A stretch of DNA of 64,000 bases from Nocardia terrae (GTDB lineage: Bacteria; Actinomycetota; Actinomycetes; Mycobacteriales; Mycobacteriaceae): assembly GCF_009760405.1 (NCBI RefSeq), contig NZ_WRPP01000004.1, forward strand, positions 434,001 to 498,000, written 5' to 3'. The position numbers and the translations under genes were made by a program. Positions 1 to 8,669 of the stretch are shown piece by piece; within the stretch, counting starts at the first letter, position 1, and each line of letters begins with the position of its first letter. The notes beneath the pieces were generated by a model, which was given only the letters and a program-made list of their open reading frames with translations, had not been told where the DNA came from and did not search any database.

Positions 1-1803
<1,803 letters not shown>

Positions 1804-1814
1804 ACCCGCTCGAG

Positions 1815-1853
1815 CAGGAGCCGTGCGTGTTCTGTGAACACGCACGGCTCCTG
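1815..1853 (+). terminator. Hairpin terminator of lon
   Basis: Perfect 18-bp inverted repeat (arms 1815-1832 and 1836-1853, arm sequence CAGGAGCCGTGCGTGTTC) with a 3-base TGT loop, starting 12 bases after the lon stop. A T-containing tail (TCGTTTC) follows. It separates lon from the next gene. Confidence 0.9.
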
Positions 1854-1932
1854 TCGTTTCGGCAGGCCAGGAACCAGACCGGGTCGTACCCTCGTTAGGG
1901 ATTCATCGGGGTTCCGACGGAGGGCGAAAACG

Positions 1933-2742
1933 ATGCAACCGAATCAGCCGAGTCAGCAGCCGCAGCAGCTCGATCAGGTCGCGGGCGAGCGCCTCTCGCA
2001 CGCGAATCGCATCTTCACCTCGGATCTCTCGGTCAACGAGTTCGCGCTCTTGCACGGTGCGGGCTTCGAACCCATCGATCTGGTGATGGGCGTCTCCGTT
2101 TATCACGTCGGTTTCCAGTTCACCGGAATCCGGCAGCAGCAAGAACTTCCGGTCCTCACCGAGGCCACCTATCGGGCGCGCTGGAATGCCATGTCCCGCA
2201 TGCAGGCCGAGGCCGACGCGCTGAAGGCCGATGGTGTGGTGGGTGTCCGCCTGGAGTGGCGGCAGCACGGCGAATCCCTCGAGCACCTCGAGTTCATAGC
2301 GGTCGGCACCGCCGTCCGCTACGCGAAATCCCCTGGCAGCTACCGCCGTCCGAACGGTCAGGCGTTCACCAGCCACCTCTCGGGCCAGGACATGGTGACG
2401 CTCATGCGCACCGGTTACGCACCCGTCGCGTTCGTCATGGGCAACTGTGTGTTCCATGTCGCCGTGCAGGGCTTCCGCCAGATGCTCAGCCAGATGGGCC
2501 GCAATATGGAGATGCCCCAGTGGACCCAGGGCAACTATCAGGCCCGCGAGCTGGCCATGTCCCGGATGCAGGCCGAGGCCGAGCGGGACGGCGCGACCGG
2601 TGTGACCGGCGTGAGCTTCGATATCTCCAACTACGCCTGGGGCTATCACACGGTCGAGTTCTACGCTTCCGGCACCGCCATCCGCCGCATCAACGAGGGC
2701 GACCCGATCACCCCGCAGTTCACCCTCGGAATGAACTCGTGA
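1933..2742 (+). CDS. Tandem YbjQ-like (heavy-metal-binding family) domain protein
   Basis: Encodes 269 aa. A Gln/Pro-rich N-terminus (about 20 residues) precedes two homologous halves. Each half has the YbjQ-like pattern: RIFTSDLSVNEFALL, a VMG-x-x-(V/I)YHVG strand, an ARxxAMSRMQAEA helix and a final VEF-GTA(V/I)R strand. YbjQ/PF01906 family members are called heavy-metal-binding, but the biochemical role is not established. ATG 1933 was chosen because GGAGGG lies 8 bases upstream; the longer frame from GTG 1834 would start inside the lon terminator. The stop overlaps the GTG of the next gene (GTGA), so the two are probably co-translated. The domain duplication within one chain is visible directly. 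Confidence 0.8.
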   Translation: MQPNQPSQQPQQLDQVAGERLSHANRIFTSDLSVNEFALLHGAGFEPIDLVMGVSVYHVGFQFTGIRQQQELPVLTEATYRARWNAMSRMQAEADALKADGVVGVRLEWRQHGESLEHLEFIAVGTAVRYAKSPGSYRRPNGQAFTSHLSGQDMVTLMRTGYAPVAFVMGNCVFHVAVQGFRQMLSQMGRNMEMPQWTQGNYQARELAMSRMQAEAERDGATGVTGVSFDISNYAWGYHTVEFYASGTAIRRINEGDPITPQFTLGMNS

Positions 2743-3110
2743 CCGATTTCGACACCGAGGCCGCCGCCCGCGCCATCAACGCTGCGCTCGGCGGTCCCGG
2801 CGGCCTGGGCCTGGTCTTCACTGTCTTCTCCGGCGTCCCCGGAGTTACCCGGACTCCGGCCCGCAAGTCGATGTTCCGTTCGGAGCCCGAGCGGGTCCAG
2901 ATCGGCTCCTGGCGCTACGAGGTCACCCGGGACCAGCGCATCAAGGCCGGGCACATCGTGGGCGGAATCGTCCTGGCCGAGGAGCTGCTTCCGGCGGCGG
3001 GCATCGCTCCGCACCTGGCCCGCGCGCTGGCCGAGATCGCCTCCTCCTACGGTGCGCCCGCGCTGCCGCAGCTCTCGGCCGCGCTGGAGGTGCTGGCCGA
3101 AGCGGGCTGA
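2739..3110 (+). CDS. Conserved hypothetical protein coupled to the YbjQ-like gene
   Basis: Encodes 123 aa starting at GTG 2739, which overlaps the upstream stop by four bases, indicating translational coupling. The sequence is soluble and has no recognisable catalytic motif. The first half is Gly-rich (GGPGGLGLVFTVFSG); the second half is helical (HIVGGIVLAEELLPAAG, then an Ala/Leu-rich helix to the end). I do not recognise a named family. The tight pairing suggests it acts with the upstream protein, which is inference only. Confidence 0.7.
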   Translation: MTDFDTEAAARAINAALGGPGGLGLVFTVFSGVPGVTRTPARKSMFRSEPERVQIGSWRYEVTRDQRIKAGHIVGGIVLAEELLPAAGIAPHLARALAEIASSYGAPALPQLSAALEVLAEAG

Positions 3111-3179
3111 ATCGGCAACCGGCGAGCGAACATCGTTGTTTCACATGAAACGAAAGCGACACGGTCCGTGGGGATCTCA

Positions 3180-3185
3180 TAGGGT
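3180..3185 (+). promoter_or_regulatory. -10 box for a leaderless transcript of the 3192 gene
   Basis: TAGGGT (TANNNT) ends exactly six bases before GTG 3192. This supports 3192 rather than 3189 as the start and predicts transcription beginning at the start codon. Confidence 0.6.
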
Positions 3186-3191
3186 GCTGTG

Positions 3192-3899
3192 GTGATCACC
3201 GTTGCCACCTGGAATGTTCTGCACCGAGTCCACGCCGACAACTGGGACAGCGATATCGCCGCCGGGTGGCCGGAGGAAGCCGAGCGCATCGCGGCCGTGA
3301 CCGCCGCGGTCGCGGCCCGTTCCGAGACGGTCGTCGCGCTCATGGAGGTCAGCGGCGATCAGCTGGCGAGCCTGCGGAAGGCGCTGCCCGCCAGGGAGTT
3401 TCATGTGCTCGACTACCCCCGGGTGCCCACTCCTCGCCGACGGCCCAACGTGCTGGACCAGCGCAGCGAGCATCTGGTGATCCTGGTGGACGGCACCGCG
3501 CGGCAGGTGGCCGTCGAGCCTTTCGATTTCGCCCTCGATCCGGGTAAGGGCGCGCTGGCGATCGAGCTCGACGGGCTGCGGATCGTCGCCACCCATGTCA
3601 GCGGCGACCGGCGCCGCGGCGGCCAGCTGGCCCGATTGCGCGAACTCACCCCGACCGGACCGGCCGTGCTGCTCGGCGATTTCAATATCGGCCGGGATGA
3701 GCTGATCGCGGCGCTGGGGCCGGAGTACGCGGTCGCCGAGTTCGCGCCGGATGCCCTCCCGACCCGGCCCCGGGATTCCGGGTCGAAGTCACAGTTCATC
3801 GATCACATTGCCACGCGCGGGATCCCGGTGCGCGAGCTGACCGTCGAGGATGTGGCCGGAGCGTCCGACCACAACCTCGTCCGGGCGATCGTCGGTTAG
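3192..3899 (+). CDS. Endonuclease/exonuclease/phosphatase (EEP) family protein
   Basis: Encodes 235 aa with the ordered motifs of the EEP fold (DNase I, exonuclease III, inositol phosphatases): N-terminal TVATWNVLH (metal-binding Asn), ALMEVSGD (metal Glu), HVSGDRR (catalytic His), LLGDFNIG near residue 162 (Asp-Asn pair), SQFIDHI and a terminal ASDHNLV (Asp-His pair). No signal peptide or membrane segment is seen, so it is cytoplasmic. The substrate cannot be read from sequence; nucleic acid or a phosphoester are both possible. Its stop codon overlaps the stop of the convergent gene by four bases. GTG 3192 was chosen from the leaderless promoter spacing. Confidence 0.85.
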   Translation: MITVATWNVLHRVHADNWDSDIAAGWPEEAERIAAVTAAVAARSETVVALMEVSGDQLASLRKALPAREFHVLDYPRVPTPRRRPNVLDQRSEHLVILVDGTARQVAVEPFDFALDPGKGALAIELDGLRIVATHVSGDRRRGGQLARLRELTPTGPAVLLGDFNIGRDELIAALGPEYAVAEFAPDALPTRPRDSGSKSQFIDHIATRGIPVRELTVEDVAGASDHNLVRAIVG

Positions 3900-4888
3900 A
3901 ACTCCCCCGCCACGCCGAGAACGGTGCGGCCGGAATGGGTTCCGTCCAGGATGGAGTGCAGGACGGCCTCCGCCTCGGTGATCGGGGCGTAGTTCTCCAG
4001 CAGCGAGAGATGCCGGGGCTTCAGGTCCTTGGCCAGGCGGGCCCACAGATCGCGCCGCTGCGCGATCGGGAAGTGCGCGGAGTCGATGCCGAGCAGTGAG
4101 ACTCCGCGCAGGATGAAGGGCATGACCGTGGTGGGCAGGTCGGAACCGCCGGTGAGACCCGAAACCGCGACCGCGCCACCGTATTTGACGGTGCTGAGCA
4201 CGTGGGCCAGGGACGTGCCGCCGACGCTGTCCACCGCGGCGGCCCACTGGGCCTTGCCGAGCGCGCGCAGCTTCTCGCCCTCACCGGGCAGGCGGCCGAT
4301 CACCGAGTTCGCGCCGAGGGTCGAAAGCAGCTCGCCCGCACCGAGTTTGCCGGTCGAGGCGATCACCTCGAAGCCGAGTCCGGCGAGAATGTCGACCGCC
4401 ACGCTGCCCACGCCGCCCGTCGCGCCGGTCACCAGCACCGGGCCCGCCTCCGGGGTGAGACCCCGGTCGAGCAGCGCCTGCACGCTCATCGCGGCCGTGT
4501 AACCGGCGGTGCCGATGGCCGCGGCCTCGCGCGGGGTCAGACCCTCGAGCTTGACCACCCATCCGGCGGGGACGCGCGCGTATTCGGCGAAGCCGCCGTG
4601 ATGGGAGACGCCGATCTCGTACCCGTGCGCGACGACCAGGTCGCCGGGCGCGAATTCCGGATCGGTGGAAGCGAATACCTCGCCGGTGAGGTCGATGCCG
4701 GGGATGAGCGGGTACTGGCGCACCACCCCGCCACCCGGTGTGATGGCCAGCCCGTCCTTGTAGTTCGCGCTCGTGTAGTGCACCTTGATCGTCACCTCGC
4801 CGGGCATGAGGAAATCGTCGCTGACTTCCTCCCGGATCAGGGCGATCCCGTCCTTGGTTTCGTGTGCCACCATCGCCTGGAACTCCAT
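3896..4888 (-). CDS. AcuI/YhdH-type acryloyl-CoA reductase-like oxidoreductase
   Basis: Encodes 330 aa, the normal length of the YhdH/AcuI branch of medium-chain reductases, NADPH-dependent and zinc-free. The N-terminal GroES-like domain includes SANYKDGLAIT (38-50); the Rossmann part has VTGATGGVGSVAV at 153-165. AcuI reduces acryloyl-CoA to propionyl-CoA, which would fit the adjacent enoyl-CoA hydratase gene; the substrate here is inferred. The start at 4888 (MEFQAM) matches the family and has a TATGCT box six bases upstream; the frame extends further upstream without support. Convergent with, and overlapping by four bases, the EEP gene. Confidence 0.85.
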   Translation of the reverse strand: MEFQAMVAHETKDGIALIREEVSDDFLMPGEVTIKVHYTSANYKDGLAITPGGGVVRQYPLIPGIDLTGEVFASTDPEFAPGDLVVAHGYEIGVSHHGGFAEYARVPAGWVVKLEGLTPREAAAIGTAGYTAAMSVQALLDRGLTPEAGPVLVTGATGGVGSVAVDILAGLGFEVIASTGKLGAGELLSTLGANSVIGRLPGEGEKLRALGKAQWAAAVDSVGGTSLAHVLSTVKYGGAVAVSGLTGGSDLPTTVMPFILRGVSLLGIDSAHFPIAQRRDLWARLAKDLKPRHLSLLENYAPITEAEAVLHSILDGTHSGRTVLGVAGEF

Positions 4889-4894
4889 GCCCCG

Positions 4895-4900
4895 AGCATA
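4895..4900 (-). promoter_or_regulatory. -10 box for leaderless transcript of the AcuI-like gene
   Basis: On the minus strand TATGCT lies exactly six bases before ATG 4888, matching the TANNNT-N6-start pattern of leaderless actinobacterial mRNAs. Confidence 0.55.
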
Positions 4901-4940
4901 GGACTCCACGCGCTGGTCAAGTCGGTGAAAGCGGCCGAGC

Positions 4941-5777
4941 TCAGGCGAATTTCGGGGCGCGCTTGCCGGTGAAGGCGGCAATGCCCTCCTGGCCGTCGGC
5001 GGATTCGGCGCAGTGGGTGATGAAGCCGGCCTCGGTGTTCAGCTGCTCCTCGAGCGTGTGCTGGCCCGAGACCAGCAGCAGCTTCTTCACATTCGCGTTG
5101 GAGCCCTTGGGTCCGGTCGCGAATTCCTGGGCGAAGGCCTCGACCGCCTCGGTCAGCTGGGCATCGGGCACCACCCGGTGCAGCAGGCCCCAGTCCAGCG
5201 CCTCGGGCGCGGTCAGGGTGCGGTTGGTGAGCATCAGGTCCTGGGCCTTGCGCAGGCCGATGAGCCGCGGCAGGTAGTAGGACGCGCCGCCATCCGGGCT
5301 GAGGCCGATCTTGGTGTAGGCCATGGTGAATTTGGCCGATTCGGCCGCCACCACCAGGTCGCCGGCCACCGCGAGGCTGAATCCGGCGCCCGCCGCGGTG
5401 CCGTTGACGCCCACGATCAGCAGTGCGTCCATCCGGGCCAGCGCCGACACCGCGTGATGCAGGGTCTCGGCCAGCTTCTCGATGAACCGGCCGGCATTGT
5501 CGGCCTCGGCCATGGCCCGGACGTCGCCGCCCGCCGAGAAGAACCGCCCGGCACCGGTCAGCACCACGACCTTGACGGCCGGATCCTCCGAGCAGTACTC
5601 GGCCGCGCGCACCAGCTCGTCCGCGAGCGCCTGATCGATGCCATTGGCGGCGTTGGGCCGGTTCAGGGTGATGCGGGCGATCGGGCCCTGGTGCTCGAAC
5701 AGGATGTTCTCGTAGTCGCGCCCACCCGTCGCCCCGCCGCCGCCCCTGCGGGAATCGCTGCGCGATGCTGAATCCAT
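4941..5777 (-). CDS. Enoyl-CoA hydratase/isomerase (crotonase) family
   Basis: Encodes 278 aa, a full-length crotonase. After about 20 low-complexity residues (SRRGGGGATGG) the fold starts at ENILFEHQGPIARITLNRP. The oxyanion-hole segments are visible: GRFFSAGGDVRAMA, then GTAAGAGFSLAVAGD. The second catalytic region reads IGLSPDGGASYYLPRLIG, where the usual crotonase Glu is Asp or shifted, more like isomerase or PaaG-type members than canonical hydratases, so the reaction (hydration or isomerisation of a 2-enoyl-CoA) is uncertain. ATG 5777 has GGAAGG seven bases upstream. Fatty-acid or carboxylate degradation is the likely setting. Confidence 0.88.
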   Translation of the reverse strand: MDSASRSDSRRGGGGATGGRDYENILFEHQGPIARITLNRPNAANGIDQALADELVRAAEYCSEDPAVKVVVLTGAGRFFSAGGDVRAMAEADNAGRFIEKLAETLHHAVSALARMDALLIVGVNGTAAGAGFSLAVAGDLVVAAESAKFTMAYTKIGLSPDGGASYYLPRLIGLRKAQDLMLTNRTLTAPEALDWGLLHRVVPDAQLTEAVEAFAQEFATGPKGSNANVKKLLLVSGQHTLEEQLNTEAGFITHCAESADGQEGIAAFTGKRAPKFA

Positions 5778-5805
5778 CTGAAAGCCTTCCGTCGGTGAAA
5801 CCTGA

Positions 5806-6876
5806 TCACAGCATGGCGTACTCGACGCGGACCCCCAGCAACCGGATAGGTCGATCCAGCTCGAATTGATGGAGGACCTCCAGCGCGATCTGCACGATCT
5901 CGTCCACATCGGCCGTGGGCGCGGGCAGTTTCCGTTGCTTGCTCCGGGTGAAGAAGGTCTTGGTCCGCACCGTCACGCTGACCCGCCCGATGCCCCGGCC
6001 CTCGGCCACGGTCTCCTCCGCGACCTGCGCGGCCAGCCGGACCACCGCGGCATCGATCTCGTCGCGTTCGGTGAGGTCCCGCGGGAACGTCTCGGATCGG
6101 CTGTGGCCCACCGGCTCTCGGGGTTCGGAGATATCGGTGTCGCCCGCACCGTGGCCGAGTACCCAGAGATAGGGGCCGGTATTCGGCCCGAACTCCGCGG
6201 CCAGTGCCTTCCGGTCGGCGGCCGCCAGGTCGGCGACGGTCTCGATGCCCAAGCCGCTCAGGCGTTTCGCGATCCGCGCGCCGATTCCCCACAGTGCGCC
6301 GGTGGGCCGGTGCGCCATCAGCTCGACCCAGTTGTCGGCGGTGAGCCGGAAGATGCCGGTTCCGGTGTCCGGGTCCACCGCTTCGCCGGATTGCCCCGTC
6401 TTGCCGACCGCTTTGGCGAACCCGGTCGCCAGCTTGGCCCGAGTCTTGTTGTCTCCGATGCCGACCGCGCAGGTCAGGTCCAATTCGGCGATGGCGGCCC
6501 GGATCTCGCGCGCCAACTCCTCCGGCTCGTCGGTGTCGACCGCGAGGAACGCCTCGTCGAAGCCCAGCACCTCGACCCGTCCGGGGAAGGTGCGCAGCAG
6601 CGCCATGATCTCCTCGGACGCCTCGGCGTAGAACGCCAGATCCTGGGGCAGGAACACACCCTCGGGGCAGACCCGCGCGGCCGTGCGCAGCGGCATGCCC
6701 GCGCGCACCCCGAAGGCCCGGGCGGGATAGGACGCGCAGGACACCACCTTGCGGGGTTCGGCGGGGTCGCCGTTCCCGCCCACGATGACCGGCTGACCGC
6801 GCAGCTCCGGATGCCGCCGGAATTCGACCGCGGCCTGGAATTGGTCGAGGTCGACGTGCAGCAGCCAGCGTGTCAC
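5806..6876 (-). CDS. dinB2: Y-family DNA polymerase, DinB2-like
   Basis: Encodes 356 aa, a translesion polymerase that copies damaged templates with low fidelity. Palm motif HVDLDQF at 7-13 carries the metal Asp9; YPARAFGVRAGMPLRTA and VLGFDEAF give the nucleotide-binding and second acidic site. HhH (GIGARIAKRLSGLGI) and little-finger regions follow. It matches the mycobacterial DinB2 branch, from memory. GTG 6876 gives the same N-terminus (MTRWLLHVD) as those relatives and has a near -10 box (TATGAC) six bases upstream; ATG 6894 is the alternative. Position 14, the ribose steric gate, is Gln rather than an aromatic or the Leu known for M. smegmatis DinB2. No beta-clamp motif was identified at the C-terminus (VRVEYAML). 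Confidence 0.9.
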   Translation of the reverse strand: MTRWLLHVDLDQFQAAVEFRRHPELRGQPVIVGGNGDPAEPRKVVSCASYPARAFGVRAGMPLRTAARVCPEGVFLPQDLAFYAEASEEIMALLRTFPGRVEVLGFDEAFLAVDTDEPEELAREIRAAIAELDLTCAVGIGDNKTRAKLATGFAKAVGKTGQSGEAVDPDTGTGIFRLTADNWVELMAHRPTGALWGIGARIAKRLSGLGIETVADLAAADRKALAAEFGPNTGPYLWVLGHGAGDTDISEPREPVGHSRSETFPRDLTERDEIDAAVVRLAAQVAEETVAEGRGIGRVSVTVRTKTFFTRSKQRKLPAPTADVDEIVQIALEVLHQFELDRPIRLLGVRVEYAML

Positions 6877-6943
6877 CCCTCCGTCATACCGCATGGTCTC
6901 CCGAAATGCCGGGATCCGCGGCAGCGCCCGAGGAAATGAACGG

Positions 6944-7414
6944 TCAGCGGGACCGGCGCAACCACATGAGCGGCGAGCGATAGGCGTAGCGGGCCTTCAC
7001 CACTCCGGTCTCGACCCGGCCCACCACCCGGATCAGCGGCGCACCCGGGAAGCGCGGCAGCTTGACCCGATTCGCCACCGTGCCCTCACCCGGCGTCACG
7101 CCGTCCAGATCGACCCGCCAGCCGCGCGGCACGATGAGCACGATCGCCCCCGCACCGGCGGTCACCTGGATGTCGATCTCGCGACGGGAGCAGCGGGCCT
7201 GGGTGAAGTCGACCACCAGCTTTCCCGAAACACATTCGGCCATCAGCTTTTTCGGGACGACCCAGTCCTCGTCGGTGCGTTTGGTTCCGCCCGATGCCCG
7301 TAGTTCCAGCGGAGGCGTGTCGGTGCTGGGCTGAGATCGCCGCGCACCGAACATGCGCTCGACATCGTCGACACGAACGGCGGGCGTCTGCCGCTGCTCC
7401 TTGGTACGGGTCAC
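6944..7414 (-). CDS. LiaF-C-like hypothetical protein
   Basis: Encodes 156 aa. The first 50 residues are polar and probably disordered; the rest is a beta-rich domain (KLVVDFTQARCSRREIDIQ, AIVLIVPRGWRVDLDGV, IRVVGRVETGVVKARYA) resembling the C-terminal domain of LiaF/DUF1707-type cell-wall-stress proteins. No transmembrane segment is present, unlike LiaF. GTG 7414 was chosen because GGAGGA sits six bases upstream; the ORF extends to ATG 7435, which would overlap that ribosome-binding site. The role is unknown; a cytoplasmic signalling or envelope-stress link is inference from the fold resemblance only. Confidence 0.65.
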   Translation of the reverse strand: MTRTKEQRQTPAVRVDDVERMFGARRSQPSTDTPPLELRASGGTKRTDEDWVVPKKLMAECVSGKLVVDFTQARCSRREIDIQVTAGAGAIVLIVPRGWRVDLDGVTPGEGTVANRVKLPRFPGAPLIRVVGRVETGVVKARYAYRSPLMWLRRSR

Positions 7415-7582
7415 CGAAACTCCTCCCCCTGGCATGTGAAACGATCATGTGAGTTATGCCATGGGAGCTCGAATTATGCCGCATAGCAGGGCATTTCGGG
7501 ACGTCAGATCGGCCTCGGCGGGCACAACACGGTGTCGGTTCGGGCACGGCCGGGTCACGACCGTCCCGAACCATGTCAGCGT

Positions 7583-7643
7583 GCTATCGGCGACCCAGCG
7601 CGAGCGCTATCGACGACCCAGCGCGAGCGCTATCGACGACCCA
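7583..7643. repeat. 23-bp tandem repeat, 2.7 copies, duplicating a gene end
   Basis: Units start at 7583, 7606 and 7629 (third copy 15 bases); units 1 and 2 differ by one base. The last copy contains the stop codon and final codons (GRR-stop) of the methyltransferase at 7630-8577, so the 3' end of that gene has been copied twice downstream in a head-to-tail array. Confidence 0.85.
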
Positions 7644-8577
7644 GGAAGACCGTGGTCGCGCCGAGAATGTAAATGTCCTCGCGCGCACCGACATACGTGT
7701 CGGCGCCGGCGTCGAGCAGGGCCGTCAGGGTGGCCCGGTCCGCCTCGGAGACGCGGTCGCCGACCCGTTCGGTCAAACCGCTCAACCACGCGATGACGCT
7801 CTCGCGTACGGCCGGGGCCGGCGGCGCGGGGTGGTCGGTGAGCACGCTGAAGGAGGTCACCTGCTCGAGCCCGGCTCGGCTCAGCGCCACATTCCAGCCG
7901 TAGGGCATGGGTGTCGAACCGGTGATTTCGGCGCGCATCTGCGCGAATCCCGCGTCGCGCAGCGCCAGCAGGCGATCCTGCAGGCCGGGCGTGCCGACGC
8001 CGAGATCCCAAGGCAGACACCGCATCGCCAGCCCGCCCTCGGCCAGTGCCAGCCAGCCGCCCGGCCGCAGCAGCCCCGCCAGCCGCGCGGTGCCCGCCTG
8101 CTGGTCGGGCAGGTGATGCACCGAGCGCGAGGCCCACACCAGATCCGCCTCCGGCAGTCCCGCACCGAAATCGGCCGCCGCGGCATCGGCCAGCACGGTT
8201 TCCACCCGGACGCGGTCGTCGCCGTCGAGCGCGACCTTCACCGCCTGCCGCGCCACCTCGAGCAGCTCCGGCACCGCGTCGACGATGACCAGCCGCCCGC
8301 CGCCGTGCGCGAGCAGTTCCCGCGCGAACGCCACGCTCTGGCCGCCCGCGCCCGCCCCGATATCCAGCACGGTCGCCTCGGGCCCGACGTGGATCGCATC
8401 GATCAGCCGCGAGGCGATCTCCGCGTTGGCCGCGGCCGACATCGCGTCATCGCGCTGCAGGTCGGGGATCATGGTCGCCCAGTCGATGCCGTCGTGCGTG
8501 TGCCCGTGACCGTGCCCATGTCCGTGGGAATGCTGGTGCCCGTGCGTGTCTGCCTGTCCGTGCGAATGAGAACCCAT
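7630..8577 (-). CDS. Class I SAM-dependent methyltransferase with His-rich N-terminus
   Basis: Encodes 315 aa. Residues 4-28 are a His/Gly/Ser tract (repeated HGHGHG) typical of nickel- or zinc-binding tails. The catalytic domain has SAM motif I VLDIGAGAGGQS near 69-80, motif II LVIVDAVPELL, and WASRSVHHL and LLRPGGWLALAEGG for the later motifs, a UbiE/Methyltransf_25-type arrangement. The methyl acceptor is not identifiable. A TAGCGT box lies seven bases before ATG 8577. The 3' end carries the tandem repeat at 7583-7643. A metal-storage or metal-sensing role for the tail is inference; His-rich tails also occur in metallochaperones but rarely on methyltransferases. Confidence 0.85.
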   Translation of the reverse strand: MGSHSHGQADTHGHQHSHGHGHGHGHTHDGIDWATMIPDLQRDDAMSAAANAEIASRLIDAIHVGPEATVLDIGAGAGGQSVAFARELLAHGGGRLVIVDAVPELLEVARQAVKVALDGDDRVRVETVLADAAAADFGAGLPEADLVWASRSVHHLPDQQAGTARLAGLLRPGGWLALAEGGLAMRCLPWDLGVGTPGLQDRLLALRDAGFAQMRAEITGSTPMPYGWNVALSRAGLEQVTSFSVLTDHPAPPAPAVRESVIAWLSGLTERVGDRVSEADRATLTALLDAGADTYVGAREDIYILGATTVFLGRR

Positions 8578-8669
8578 GCTCCCGACGCTATCCGCCCGTG
8601 GGCCGGGAGCCCCACTCCTTTTGCCGGTTCGGCAAGCCGCAGGTCCGCGGCCTGCGCCACGACGGGCGC

